A stretch of 64,000 bases of DNA from Artocarpus heterophyllus (lineage: Eukaryota; Streptophyta; Magnoliopsida; Rosales; Moraceae). Below are positions 35,110 to 46,500 of this stretch, piece after piece. Position numbers and translations under genes: made by a program. The notes under the pieces were generated by a model. It was not told where the DNA came from. It made no database searches and was given only the letters and a program-made list of their open reading frames with translations. The stretch covers positions 14,872,218 through 14,936,217 of the forward strand of contig CM046327.1 in assembly GCA_025403435.1 (NCBI GenBank), in the 5' to 3' direction. The stretch's first letter is position 1, and every line of letters starts with the position of its first letter.

Positions 35110-35633
35110 AACTTGCAAATGACAAATTTAGCGCCAATAATTCCTTGATTTTGAAGAACAAGGCATCATGATCTTATATATTTTAACATATACATACGAT
35201 GAGTTTTTAATGAATCGTCTGCTACACAACGAATCACTGTTGGGATAAGTTTTTTATGTTTCTTCTCTTTTCATTATGTGTGAATTGTGCTTTCTCATGG
35301 ACCATGGTTGCTTCATGTTTGTTGTCCTTGTGACTTATGGATGTTGGGTTTTGTACTTTGATTATGGATGGATATAGAGAACTGGGTCTGGTGGGATTTC
35401 TGTGCAGAAAACCGCAAAAACTGAACCAAGTTCAACCTTATTCCCAACTAGTTTATATATATATATATATATATATTTTCCTTTTCTAGGGACGCAGAGA
35501 AATAATTAAACATTAGCATCGACTTTCACATGTTGCTTGCTATTGGGTAAACAACTTCAAGATTTCATTTACAATACTTCTTTCCCCTTGTTATTTCTTC
35601 TCGACGGAACATCGCCTTGAGAGGAAACTAGGA
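35110..35633. other. Intergenic DNA after the Copia element
   Basis: No gene. An (AT)n microsatellite lies at about 35455-35476. The last stretch is the 3' flank of the DG1-like pseudogene. Confidence 0.5.
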
Positions 35634-38435
35634 TTACCTCTGGCCAACTTGAAATGAGAACATCCCGTCCTTTTTCCTGCTTTCCTTCCAAGCCTCCAAT
35701 ACTTCATATGCTGAGGGCAAATTAGATTCATCAGAATCATTAAACGCATCTAAAAGTGCTTCCAGTTCCACCTCATCAACATCCTCATTGTTTTCAATTA
35801 GACTAAATCTTAAGAGCTTACTGTGTAAAGGACCACTTAAGTCATCACCTACTTCATTCTCTGCAGAACCGAATCCACTGGTAGGTAAGTTTGTGTCTAC
35901 ATCTTCATGGCAACCATTATTCAATGAGCCAGAGAAGATGCACTGCATGAAACATCAATGCTGTCATGACAAGGATCTCATCAGAGTTGGCGATATCGTC
36001 GGCCCGTTATTCGGAATGTCGGGGCATAATTATTTTTGTGCTGAAAAAGATTTCCTCGTAACCATACAAGGATAATTCTTCTTTGAGTTTGCTGCCGAAG
36101 GTAGTGGAAGTAGAGAAGTCTCTTGATGCCCCAGATTCATATAGGCAGCGTGATGCTCTTGACAAGTTCACGACCGTGGCTTCCGATTTTATGTCGCAGT
36201 CATCTAAAGAACACAAGAGCCTCTCCAAGTTATCCTGGCTAATTCTGTCTCTATTCTTCTCAAAGAGATCTTTCCACTGCTCTTCACTGACTTGAAAGGG
36301 AGCTAGAGCCATTGTATTTATGAGAGTAACAGCTCGCCCATAATCGTCCCGCGCTGTAGCTTGGAGCACCATTTTGGTGAAGTACAGAGAATTTGGAATC
36401 TCTCCAGCTTCTAAGATTGCATCAAATGCATGCTCCAGCAAATGCCACTGCATTGAAAAACAAATATACGCCAACTGGCTGTGATTATTGTCCAGTAACT
36501 TATGATCGTTTTGATATGATGTGACATGGTGCTTTTGAGTTTTATTGCAATACTATTTAAACGTAATAGGATACTACCATGGATTAATTGTGATTTTATT
36601 TATTGAACAAAATAGTTGGCCTTCTATCGAGATTCATAGATTGTCAATTTTGTTTATAATGTATATAATTCAAAGGCAAAGGACTTGCCTTCCCAGCTTT
36701 GGATGCTTCCAAAAGTCTTGAGGCATGCTTATTCTGATCCAGCTGATATCCAGAAAGAACCATCTCTTTATACACGTACTCAAAGTATTCCCACTGGAAA
36801 GCACTAGCAGACGCCTCAAGCATCGAGTTGTATGTGTACTCATCCGGGATGAGGAATGTATGGTGACCATCCAACGAAGGGCAAGAATCAGAATTCCCTT
36901 TCTTTATCTCTTCAAACAACTCTTTAGCCTTGGAAAACATATCATTACGCCCATAAAATTTCAGCATGATATTTAAGGTCCCAGTGTTGGGGGAACAATG
37001 ACTTTTCATGTGTTCGAAAATAGATATGCAATCATTGATATGTCCACCCTGCATAGAAGACATTATAATGCCAGTGAAGGCAATTTCCAAAGGTCTAGTA
37101 TTAGACAGTTTCTTTATCTTCTCAACCTGCAGCAATATTTGTATGAAAAATTAACTTTCCAGGCCCTCAAAAATATCAAATACAAAAAATCTACAAAGGT
37201 GAGGAATCAGGATAAGAATTAAAAGAAAAAAAGAAATGAGAGAAAGGAATTCATGCTAGTAACTGCTGAACTGCAAAGTTCAGAAAGGTAGCGTATTAAA
37301 AACAGGTATTCTCATGCTTTTACATTAATCGTATTAGCTTTGCCTTAATAATAGTTTACGCCAGTAGATCCAATACATAAGGTCATAAAGCGAAACTTCA
37401 TTACATACTGTACATGTTCTATAAGTAAGAATAACTACTTAACTGACAAAATGAGTAGTAATAAAAGATGCGTCCACAAGTATGAAAAACATTTTCAGAG
37501 CACAATTCCTCTTTCTAAGTTATCTTCTTAACCGTGTGAAATCTTTGCTGAGGTTACTTTGCAACAGCATTTGAACAAAATAACACGCACAGACATCATA
37601 TGTAACTGAAACTCACACTATTTATACGGTAGTAAAGCCCTGACAAAACATATCCAAAACAAATTTACCTCTAACATTGCGTTCTCCCACCTTCCATTGC
37701 TGCAGAGGCAACAAGCTAACTCAGTACACGCTGCTTGCGCCAACCACTCCCCTTTGTTCCATATCGCGGACTATTTCAACAGCTTCATTCATCTTTCCTT
37801 CACCTGAAAAAGCTCTGACAAGAACTGAAGAGTCATGCAGAAAATGAATGTACTGTTCATCACATGTTTCAATGAATTTCAGGAAAGGAAGATAACCCTG
37901 CAAAAAAATAAAAATACATATATAAAATACCTTTATAGTTAAATGCTTTTGGAGTTTCCCCACTTTTCCTCATTTTTCTAAAGTACTCGTGGAAGCATTA
38001 CCTTTCAACGAGCACGGCTAATTTTAGACTCAAGTCCAAATGCAATTTCAGAATAAACACATATTCCAATAGCTACCTCCATAGCAAGTCCATAAGTTGC
38101 TCCATTAGGTTTTAAACCTTTTTCTCTTAACTGCTTAAAAACTCAAGACACCCTCTTCCCCTGATGGGATGAAACACACGCATTCAGTACCTAGTAAACA
38201 ATTTAGAGGGGACAAAAATAATATATCATCAACATGCAGATTAACCCATACAAGGAAATTCCAAGTGGAAAATACGCAGAAAGGTTGTCTTACAGCAATT
38301 CTTGATGTGCATGTTTTTAGTCCTCTTAGAAGGCTTCTGCCTCATGCACTCCATGATTTTCAGCAATTCTCGCAGGCAACCAGCTTGACCAAGCGTAATG
38401 GCGATGCTATGATATGCAGCCATATCAGGATATAT
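35634..38435 (-). pseudogene. DG1: Truncated pseudogene of the chloroplast PPR protein DG1
   Basis: DG1 (DELAYED GREENING 1) is a P-class pentatricopeptide-repeat protein of chloroplasts needed for plastid gene expression. Only the C-terminal part is present, with intron positions kept: exons about 38293-38435 (MAAYHSIAITLGQAG), 38077-38190 (KQLREKGLKPNGATYGLAME), 37669-37897 (VLVRAFSGEGKMNEAVEIV), 36689-37126 (intact; EIAFTGIIMSSMQGG, KFYGRNDMFSKAKELFEEI) and 36007-36447 (WHLLEHAFDAILEAGEIPNS). The acidic C terminus continues in another frame at 35634-35948. Lesions: the 5' half is absent; codon 16 of the second exon is TGA where tryptophan is expected; VYYELA has become VY-stop through a 2-base loss near 37724; and a stop at 36007 separates the last two blocks. 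One intron uses a GC donor (AAG/GCAAGT at 36689). The retained introns exclude retroposition. Confidence 0.85.
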
Positions 38436-40356
38436 CTAGTAATCTCCCTGGATGACTTGGTGTTAAGAGTCGAGCAATGTAACAAATTTAATTTAAGATT
38501 TATTAATAAAAGAGTAAAAAAGGAAATTTTACACAAAAAACACAAAAAGAAGGTATCATAATTATGTTTTGAAAACTATAAGATACTATTTTAATATTTT
38601 TTAAATAATAAAATATTAATGTGATGTTTTTTTAAACCACATAGTAGCAACATAATATTATCTTTTTTGAGAAAATAATGTCCCTTTTTTGTTTTTGGTT
38701 TTGTTTTATTTTTTCCTTATTGTTTTCACGCTCTGTTGTTTTCTATTTTTACTATCGTTTGTTAGTCGTTGTCGTTGTCCTCTTCATTGTCCTTTTTAAA
38801 TTTCAGAGTCCGTGTCGTTTATTTTGTTTTTGGAAATGGTTTTATTTTGATTATGAGAATTAAAATGGGAATTTTTTTTATAGCGCTTTGGGCATAATTA
38901 GAACCAAAACACTATAACATATAAGTGTTTTATACTATAATAAATTTTTACTTTATAATATAATATATGAGAGTTTTATACTGTAACAATTGAAACTACT
39001 TTTTGCAACAAAGCCTAAAAATTGTGCTTAAATTGTTTATGAAATTGTGTTTTGTTGTGTTCTTAAAAGGGATTGGTTGGGGCATAAAAAAGGTGAAGCT
39101 ATTATTTACGTATGTTTTTTTAAATATGTTTGACTTTTTAGTCCGTTTAGAAAAACGATTGAAACCAACACTATTAGTTTGAAAACTGTAACATATAAGA
39201 GCTTTACGTTGTAATATGTAAAAACTTTACGCTATTTACAGTTATAACTGATGGTTAAAACTGCTCATTTCAAACGGTTCATATATAGGCATTTGAGAAT
39301 CAAAAGGAAAAAAAGAAAACACTTTTGAGTATTTTTTCATTGTCCTAACAAAACATAAAAACAATTTTCTTTCTCATTTTTTATTTTCTAATGAAAACAC
39401 TACGGAACGGTATTCCGAAACCATTTTGAAGAGGTGTATTTCCAAACATGTGTGAAAACGTTTTCAAGTCAAAACCAAAATAAAAAAAAAAATGACGAAA
39501 AAAGGACTCCAACTTTCGTCCGTACCGGAAGAATTTGAAAAAAAGGCAAAAAAAAAATTTAATTAAGAAAATGACTTTTTTTTACAAAAAAAAAAAACAC
39601 ATTTTTTTATGTAGGTAAATTATTTCAGTTTTTTTCAAAAAAAAGATGAAAATAACTGTAATAAGAAGAACCTCAACAGAGTGAAAAGCAAAAAAACTAG
39701 AGCTATTTTGATGCTCAAAAAGCATTTTTTTCCGTTAAAAAACTGCCAAAAAAAAGTCATTTGTCCAAAATAATTTTTTTTAAAGTGATTTTTTAAAATG
39801 CCACGTATGTACCAGTTATATAGAAAAACTTTCTTCTCTCTCTTTTTTTTTTTTTTTTGAAGGAAGAGATTCAAAATCGACCTCACAAAACCAAATCAGG
39901 CAAGGTTCTATGACCACCAACACTTCTATTTATCAGTTGCACATTTGGAGCATTATCATGCAAACTAAATTATTTTGATGGGACACATAAAAGTGTCACT
40001 GTATAATCCAAAACTGGTAAATCTACTGGCATGAAAAGAATCACATGAACAAATTCGAGCAGCACTGATCCATTAAAACACATCTACGTAAAAAAAAAAA
40101 AAAAATGCAACATTCCATGTTTCCCACAATCTACATAGTCAGAAAATGAGAAAATACGAATCTGGGGGGAGGGAGATTGACTTAGACATGAACAAAGTAA
40201 CTCAGTGACATATGGTACAGCTAAGAATGAAGAAGAAGGAAGAAACAATCAGCCATCAAGTTAGGCAAGTTGATATCAATCACCAACAACCCATAAATGA
40301 ATCTCTCAGGAATCATGACACACATAAGACAGAAGAGTGAAAGAAGACAAGCCAAC
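38436..40356. other. Intergenic, AT-rich, with dispersed-repeat copies
   Basis: 38880-39000 and 39160-39260 are copies of a family with CTGTAACATATAAGAGCTTTA-like cores. No DG1 upstream exon is detectable here, so the pseudogene really is cut at about 38.4 kb. A-rich and T-rich runs fill 39480-39860. Confidence 0.5.
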
Positions 40357-42904
40357 TCAGCTCTTTGGTTTCGAATGCTTTACAGACCAGTCGGTGACCG
40401 AATCGATGTTGGTTAAGTTCTTGCAAGAGATCATGAAGCAACATACTTCTCTGTCGTCAATAGAATTGAGCTCCCTGCACAGGTGCAATAATACAATATC
40501 ATATTGCCGTATTTGTTTTCTTGACATTTGCATAATTCAGGTGGGAATTCACTGAAAAGTTCAAACTATAAAAATGCCTAATGTCAGCAGCATACATGAT
40601 AATATCCCATATTTCTTTTATAGATTTTTTTCCCTCTTTAAGAAATCAGAAGCCCCGACATGGACTCAAAAAGCCAAAAGAGCATAACTCAATCATTGGA
40701 ATGAGGTAGTCTGTCATGAACATGCCCATTCCATCCATCACTTCCTACCATCTAATCTGGCTTTGAGAAATGATAATGACATATTAATTAGAGTTTGGTT
40801 GTGAAAGGTTTTTCATGGAAGCCAAAATATCTTACATTTCATAAGTCAAGGCCTGTTTGGATAGAGCTCCTGGTTTGTCAATCTTGTTTCCCAAAACCAG
40901 CAACGGGATACCGGCCAACAATGGCCACTTCAATGCAAGATGAAGATCACTTCTTGAGGTGCTCAAGTTATTGGGATCAGCAGCATCAACAACATAACTA
41001 CATCGAACCAACGGAAACAACATTTTATGTCATCAAAAGATAACTTAGACCAAATTGTGATTGAACATTGTTATATTCCAATCAAAGGCCTTGGTCCAAA
41101 GAATTGATGGACAACTAAAACTTTAGATGACATTACCAAATGTCACCTACTAAATTTTTCAGGATTTACATACATACATTCCACTATGAAATTAATCTTT
41201 AAGACTAAGTAGTACATATAGTGTAAAGGCAGAGCGTATATTTGCAGAATTACTGAAGACAATATCATGTTGCATAAACTGAAATAGCAGATGGTAACAA
41301 AATCTAAGAGCGGAATTCCCCTAAAAAAAAAAAAAAAATCTAGGACCGGAATCGACAAAAAACCTAGTTGCATTGCTCAACAACGTTAATAGTACATCCT
41401 TCAGTTAGAAACTTAGTTTATGAGATTGGAACTCTTATTGGTATAAGTCATAATCAGCATTTTCTATCAGTATTTGCAGTTGATTGACAGAGGGAATTAA
41501 CAAGTTCATTGTGCAGAATAAAACTGTAATGAATAATTTGTTGGGTTGTTCCTCCCCATGTGAGGGCTGGAACCAAATAAGGTTTTAAGCCCACTTTTCA
41601 TTAAACAAGCTTTGCACGTGACCAGGCAAGAAAGAAAAACAAAAGGGGGCTGCCAAGTAATGTGAATCAGCGTCCAAGAGAGAACCAGAGAAGAAAAGGA
41701 GAGAGAGAACAGAGAGAAAAGCGAAAAGAGGCAGGGTTTTTGTTCTTGTGCAAGATGATTAAGTAGCAAAATGGCGTCGGATTGGACTCAAATTCGACGG
41801 GGTGAATCATTGCAACAAGCTCTTCATATCGACCAGTGTTGACTTTGAATTTGGTCTCTCTTAAGTGCCTCTTCAAGATACGCATTTGGTAAAACCTAAT
41901 ACCTTTCTTTGTTGCCGGTTGTTGTAATCCATCTTTCATAATGATGAGAATTGTTGTTGAATCAATAATGCTGCTTTTCTTGCTGTTGTGAGCCTCTAGT
42001 TTGTACCTAGAGAGGAGCTATATAATTGCATTATTGATATAGGGGAAGTTTTAATTGGCGTACGGCTCCTGTGGTTTTTACTTTCAATTTGAAGGGTTTT
42101 CCACGCTATAATTGGTGTCTCGTATTGTGGATGATTTTATTTTCTTGTTGCATGTGCTTTGGTTGATAAATTGTTGTTGTTGGCTTTGTTGAAATTTTGT
42201 TTGAGGATCCCATTTTATCACACATAGAGTTTTTCGTGACTATATTGTCATAGGTGGTTTTCCCAACGTAATTATACAAAAAAAAAAAAAAAAAGAAGCT
42301 CTATAAAGCATAAAAGGGCGTATGTATTTGAAGAGGTGCAACACGAAATGTAAATTCAGAAGAATCATCAAAATTCTTTCCAACCAATCAATATGGTATG
42401 TGGTTTTGCAAAGTCCATTGAGATAAGAAGTTGGAGATCCTTACACAATAGCAGAAGCAGCACAACACTGCTGGCCCCGAACACAACGCTCCCAATACTC
42501 GATTGTAACATTCCCTTCGGTTACCTTCATATTAGATCCCATCTGAAAAGTAATATCGTCTTGTCATAAAATAGTTCCACTTTTCCCTTATTCATAGGGG
42601 GAAATGACAATAACAAATTGAAATAGGTAACAAACGAAACAAGCATTCTACGACAGGATACAAAGGCCAAACTTTAAAAGCAACTATCACCCTTTTGAAA
42701 AAGGTAAGTTTAACTCACCCTGGCGATCATGTCTTCACTGTATCCACCAGTCTGAGAGCAAACACAACAAAATGGGTTACCAAAAAAAGTAGGAAAAACA
42801 AAAGGCAATACTAAAAAAGGTCATTGATAACGACTTACTGTCACAGCGTATATAAGTGAAGTCAGTCCAGCATTTCGAGGTCCCATCAAGAAGAGCTCTA
42901 TTTC
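40357..42904 (-). pseudogene. ARL8: Pseudogene of ARL8/ARLA1-type small GTPase
   Basis: ARL8 proteins are membrane-associated ARF-like GTPases; plant copies have one G domain of about 184 residues. Exon-like pieces on the minus strand are 42839-42904 (EIELFLMGPRNAGLTSLIYA), 42719-42751 (TGGYSEDMIA), 42445-42542 (KVTEGNVTI, then WER), 40836-40997 ([19 protein letters not shown], then [20 protein letters not shown]) and 40357-40474 ([19 protein letters not shown], ending SKPKS). Splice borders are mostly kept. The first exon (amphipathic N terminus) is missing. The P-loop GxxNAGKT reads GPRNAGLT, without its lysine, and the G3 motif (WDLGGQ) is deleted between TI and WER. The G4 motif NKID remains. 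With P-loop lysine and G3 gone it cannot be a working GTPase. Confidence 0.85.
41525..42278 (+). mobile_element. Solo-LTR-like insertion inside the ARL8 pseudogene
   Basis: This 754-bp block lies in the intron between the third and fourth pseudo-exons. It opens TGTAATGAATAATTTG and ends GTAATTATACA. The second half reads like a Copia-type LTR tail (TGGAAGTTTTAATTGG-like, GGCTCCTGTGGTTTTTAC, TTGTTTGAGGATCCCATTTT). The flanks (AAAAC and AAAAA) match at four of five bases, so a target duplication is possible but obscured by the following A-run. Confidence 0.5.
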
Positions 42905-43585
42905 CTGCTTGAAAAGGTGGCTAAAACTCAGCTAAGAATAGATAGGTTCAAATCAAAATGTCCCATTTTTTAACTCAACTAAAGAACATCTTATCTTCTT
43001 AAAAAAATTGTATTTAACTATTTTTTTATTTCGTGAAGGGAGTCCACACATGCATGTCCATATATATTCATCATGCTAATTATTTCTAAAATAGAATACA
43101 CCTCCCTAAAAAATATTATAAACATACTCAAATGTGTCTCAAGCGTACATACACAATTAATAGTATTTTCTTTTCTCAGTCTGCACATAAGTTAAACAGT
43201 GGTAACAAAGTCTTTCAACGCCAAACCTCCTCCCGGAGAATATAAAGGAAAAAGATATTAATTTTTTTTGTTAATTATTTCTATATTAAACAAAACCATG
43301 ACATTGTTTGGGAAAAATGCTCGTGACATTTTAAAAAAAAAAAAATACTTTTGATAACTAAACCATATCACAAGTTTATTTATAGAAATAAAATTACAAA
43401 CCACATACCAATAATATTGCAATATTGATTGTACATAATTGATAAATATATGCAAATCTTAGATGTGGATCTGTATATACCTGAAGTATTCCTATAAAGG
43501 TGAAAAGTACATATATACATATATATGTATATATGTACGCATACATTTATCATTAGTAGACACACAGACATTGAAATTTAAATGA
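42905..43585. other. Intergenic gap between the ARL8 pseudogene and the NB-LRR gene
   Basis: AT-rich. An alternating TA/CA microsatellite lies at about 43504-43535. No ARL8 first exon and no extra NB-LRR exon can be read here. Confidence 0.5.
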
Positions 43586-46500
43586 TCATATAAAACATGA
43601 ATTTGAGCATTTCTTAATTACCTGTTCAGCAAATAGCTCCCGCAATATCGTACCAGTTTGGAGCTCCCAAAGGTGTTCTATTGTGTTATTAACGTTAACT
43701 TCAGAATCCAAAAGATCATCCACACTGACGCGATCTAATATCTTTTCAGACCAGAATATATTGAGGCTGTTGAAATCTTCAGGCTTCAAATGCTCAATAT
43801 ATTTATCATCAAGCGATGCGTCTCCATATTTCATTGTTACTTTTTTTATTTGTGGGGTTTCTGTGAGTTGATTAGAGAAAGTCATCATGGAGCAACCGTT
43901 CACGGCTATGTGTGTCAAGTTTGGAAATCTTAGTACGGAATTCGCTGAGCAAAAACTTCTAAGCCTGGGCAAGTCTTTAAGTAGCAAAAATTCTAATTGA
44001 CTAAAAATTATCACACCACCTTCTTTATTATGTCCTCCATTTGCAACAACTTCAACCAAATTTATGCAACCACTTATGATCATTGCTTTGAGTTGTCGTA
44101 GACATTTAGCCGCCTCATAAGTAAGTAAATTTTCTGGTCCATCACAAGAATCAACCCAGAGAAATGTCACATTTTTCCATAAAGATATAGTCAACGGCGA
44201 CAGTGCCATTTTTAGCTGACACTCCTGTATTATTAGCTGAAGTTGTGAATTTTGTAGGCTTGCATAGCTGTCAGTGCTCTCCTTCACTTCCAAGAAAGGC
44301 AATGAAACCTGCTACGAAACATTAACATGCTTTTAGTTGTTCGTGGAAATATTAAAACAAATAATTTCACAAAACTCTCCTAAAAAGTTGAAAAAAGATA
44401 CATTATAGAAGCTAATGTCATAAAGTTAATCTATGTATATTTTATTGTATATCTATATTCTAGCTACTCCAGAAAAGATCTTTCATTTTTTTTTTCTAGA
44501 TGAAAAAAAAAGACCTTCCATATCTTCACATATTAATGAATTCATTAATTACTATAATAAGTAATATAAATATATATATATATATGTTTGTATTTTTTTT
44601 TTTTTTTGAAGAACTTGATACGTGGTGAAGATTTGAACTTTACACCTTATAATAAAGTCAGGTGAAGAATCACGGCTAGGTTAATGCCCACAACCTTAAT
44701 AGCAATACTACTACTGTATTGAACTTTACACCTTTCGATAAAGTCATGTTCTATAAAAGATTTTGAGAAAGATGATAGTTTTTGTGAATGACTTGGCCAA
44801 AAATTCCAATCGTTCCAAAGATGAAATTATCTATTGGATGTAACAGATGTTGATCAAGGAATAATGAACATCATATGTATACTACAAGCACAATGAAATC
44901 TTGAATTTGAAAGCATAGATTAGATTTCAATACCTCTTCTGGGATGTCACAATCTTCCATTACCAAGTGTCTTAGATTTTGGGGTCTTCTAAGCATCAAA
45001 TATTTTATTACAGCAGCATGCATGCTAACTAAACGAACTTCCTTCAACTGACAAAAAAATGAATTTGCAACTTCTTGGTTGTGCCATATTGCATTCAACT
45101 TTTCAATGCTTCCAATAATCATGGTCTGCAAAGTAGGAAATGCAACCTGCAGTTCATAATTATCATTAATCATGAATCAGAATATCTATATATAGTAAAA
45201 GGTAGCCGCCTTAAATAGTGTGTATATGTGTATATGCATATATACGGAATGACAAAATGAACTGAAACGACAGCTTCTAAAAACTCACACTATCATTGAA
45301 CAGAGTTACAAGGGAGCTGTCAGCATTGTTGTTTGATCTCTTTGGATTGTTTGTACTAGTAACCAAGTTGAAACTAGAAGGAAGCTGGACTGGAAATATT
45401 CCACTGCAGAATCTTCTAAGCTTTGGAAGATCATCTAGCTCGAGATATTTCAGTTCAATAAATTCTATTTTATCTACGATCTTCTCGTCCATAGACATAA
45501 TTATCTCTTCCATTTCGCAACAATCACATATCTCAAGTTGATTGAGTTGCGCAAGCTTCGCAGCAAAAAATGATGAGCAGAGAGATTTTAACGACTCGCA
45601 GTCATCTACTCTGAGATTTGTCAAATTTGGAGCCACAACCTATAACAAGCAAATATATATTGTTAGCTATATGGTCAAACATTATAGAAAAAAAGCGTAA
45701 AAGTATACTAAATTATTTCAACATTGCATGAAAATAGCCACGCAGCTATAATTTATAAACTGACCTCATCGGTAAAGAGAGGCACCCTAATGGGGTAAGA
45801 ATCACCCTTAGATAGCTCTGAATTGTCGGTACTGAAAGACTTGGAGATAAATGTAACAAGTTGAGGACATTTCCAAAGTTTGATTTTAACCAACTCTGGA
45901 AATTGGAGAGAAGGTCCAGTGTAAAATCTTATGAGCTTTGGAAGAAGAACTAGCCTTAGATATTTAAGAACAGGGAATTGTAATCCCATCTCCTCATCCG
46001 GCGTTATTATCTCTTCCATCATGGGGCATCTTGCTATCATGAGTTGAACGAGTAGTGAAAGTGTTGCAGCAAAAGTGGATGAAAATAGATACTTTATAGA
46101 CCCACAACCTGCTATCTCAAGTTCTCTCAAACATGGAGCCAGATCCTACAACATTAATCATTAAGTTCAGGCATTAAAATCTTTTCAAATCATATAAATG
46201 GAGAAAGTAGACAGTTTGATGAAGATATTCAAATAGCTAAAGACGAATATATATATACATATATATATATGTATACCCATACATATACCTGTCCGCTGAA
46301 TAAAGGTAGGACCCTTTGAGAGGACATCAATTTAGAGCTGCAGAATGTTAAAAGCCCCGGAAGATCTTCGAGATGCACAGTATGCAACTTAGGAAAAAGA
46401 GCGGTCTTTACAATACCATTATTAGAAGTACATTCGCCGTCGTGAACCACTACTTCCTTTATTCCTTCACAACGTATCACTTGAATGTTTCGCAGCTGGG

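Noticed and set aside
35788..37222. Plus-strand frames across the DG1-like region
   Set aside because: Antisense shadows; the minus-strand frames carry PPR-type sequence and splice sites.
41506..41939. Overlapping minus-strand frames near 41.5-41.9 kb as possible ARL8 exons
   Set aside because: They show no G-domain motif and fall within the LTR-like insertion in an ARL8 pseudogene intron.
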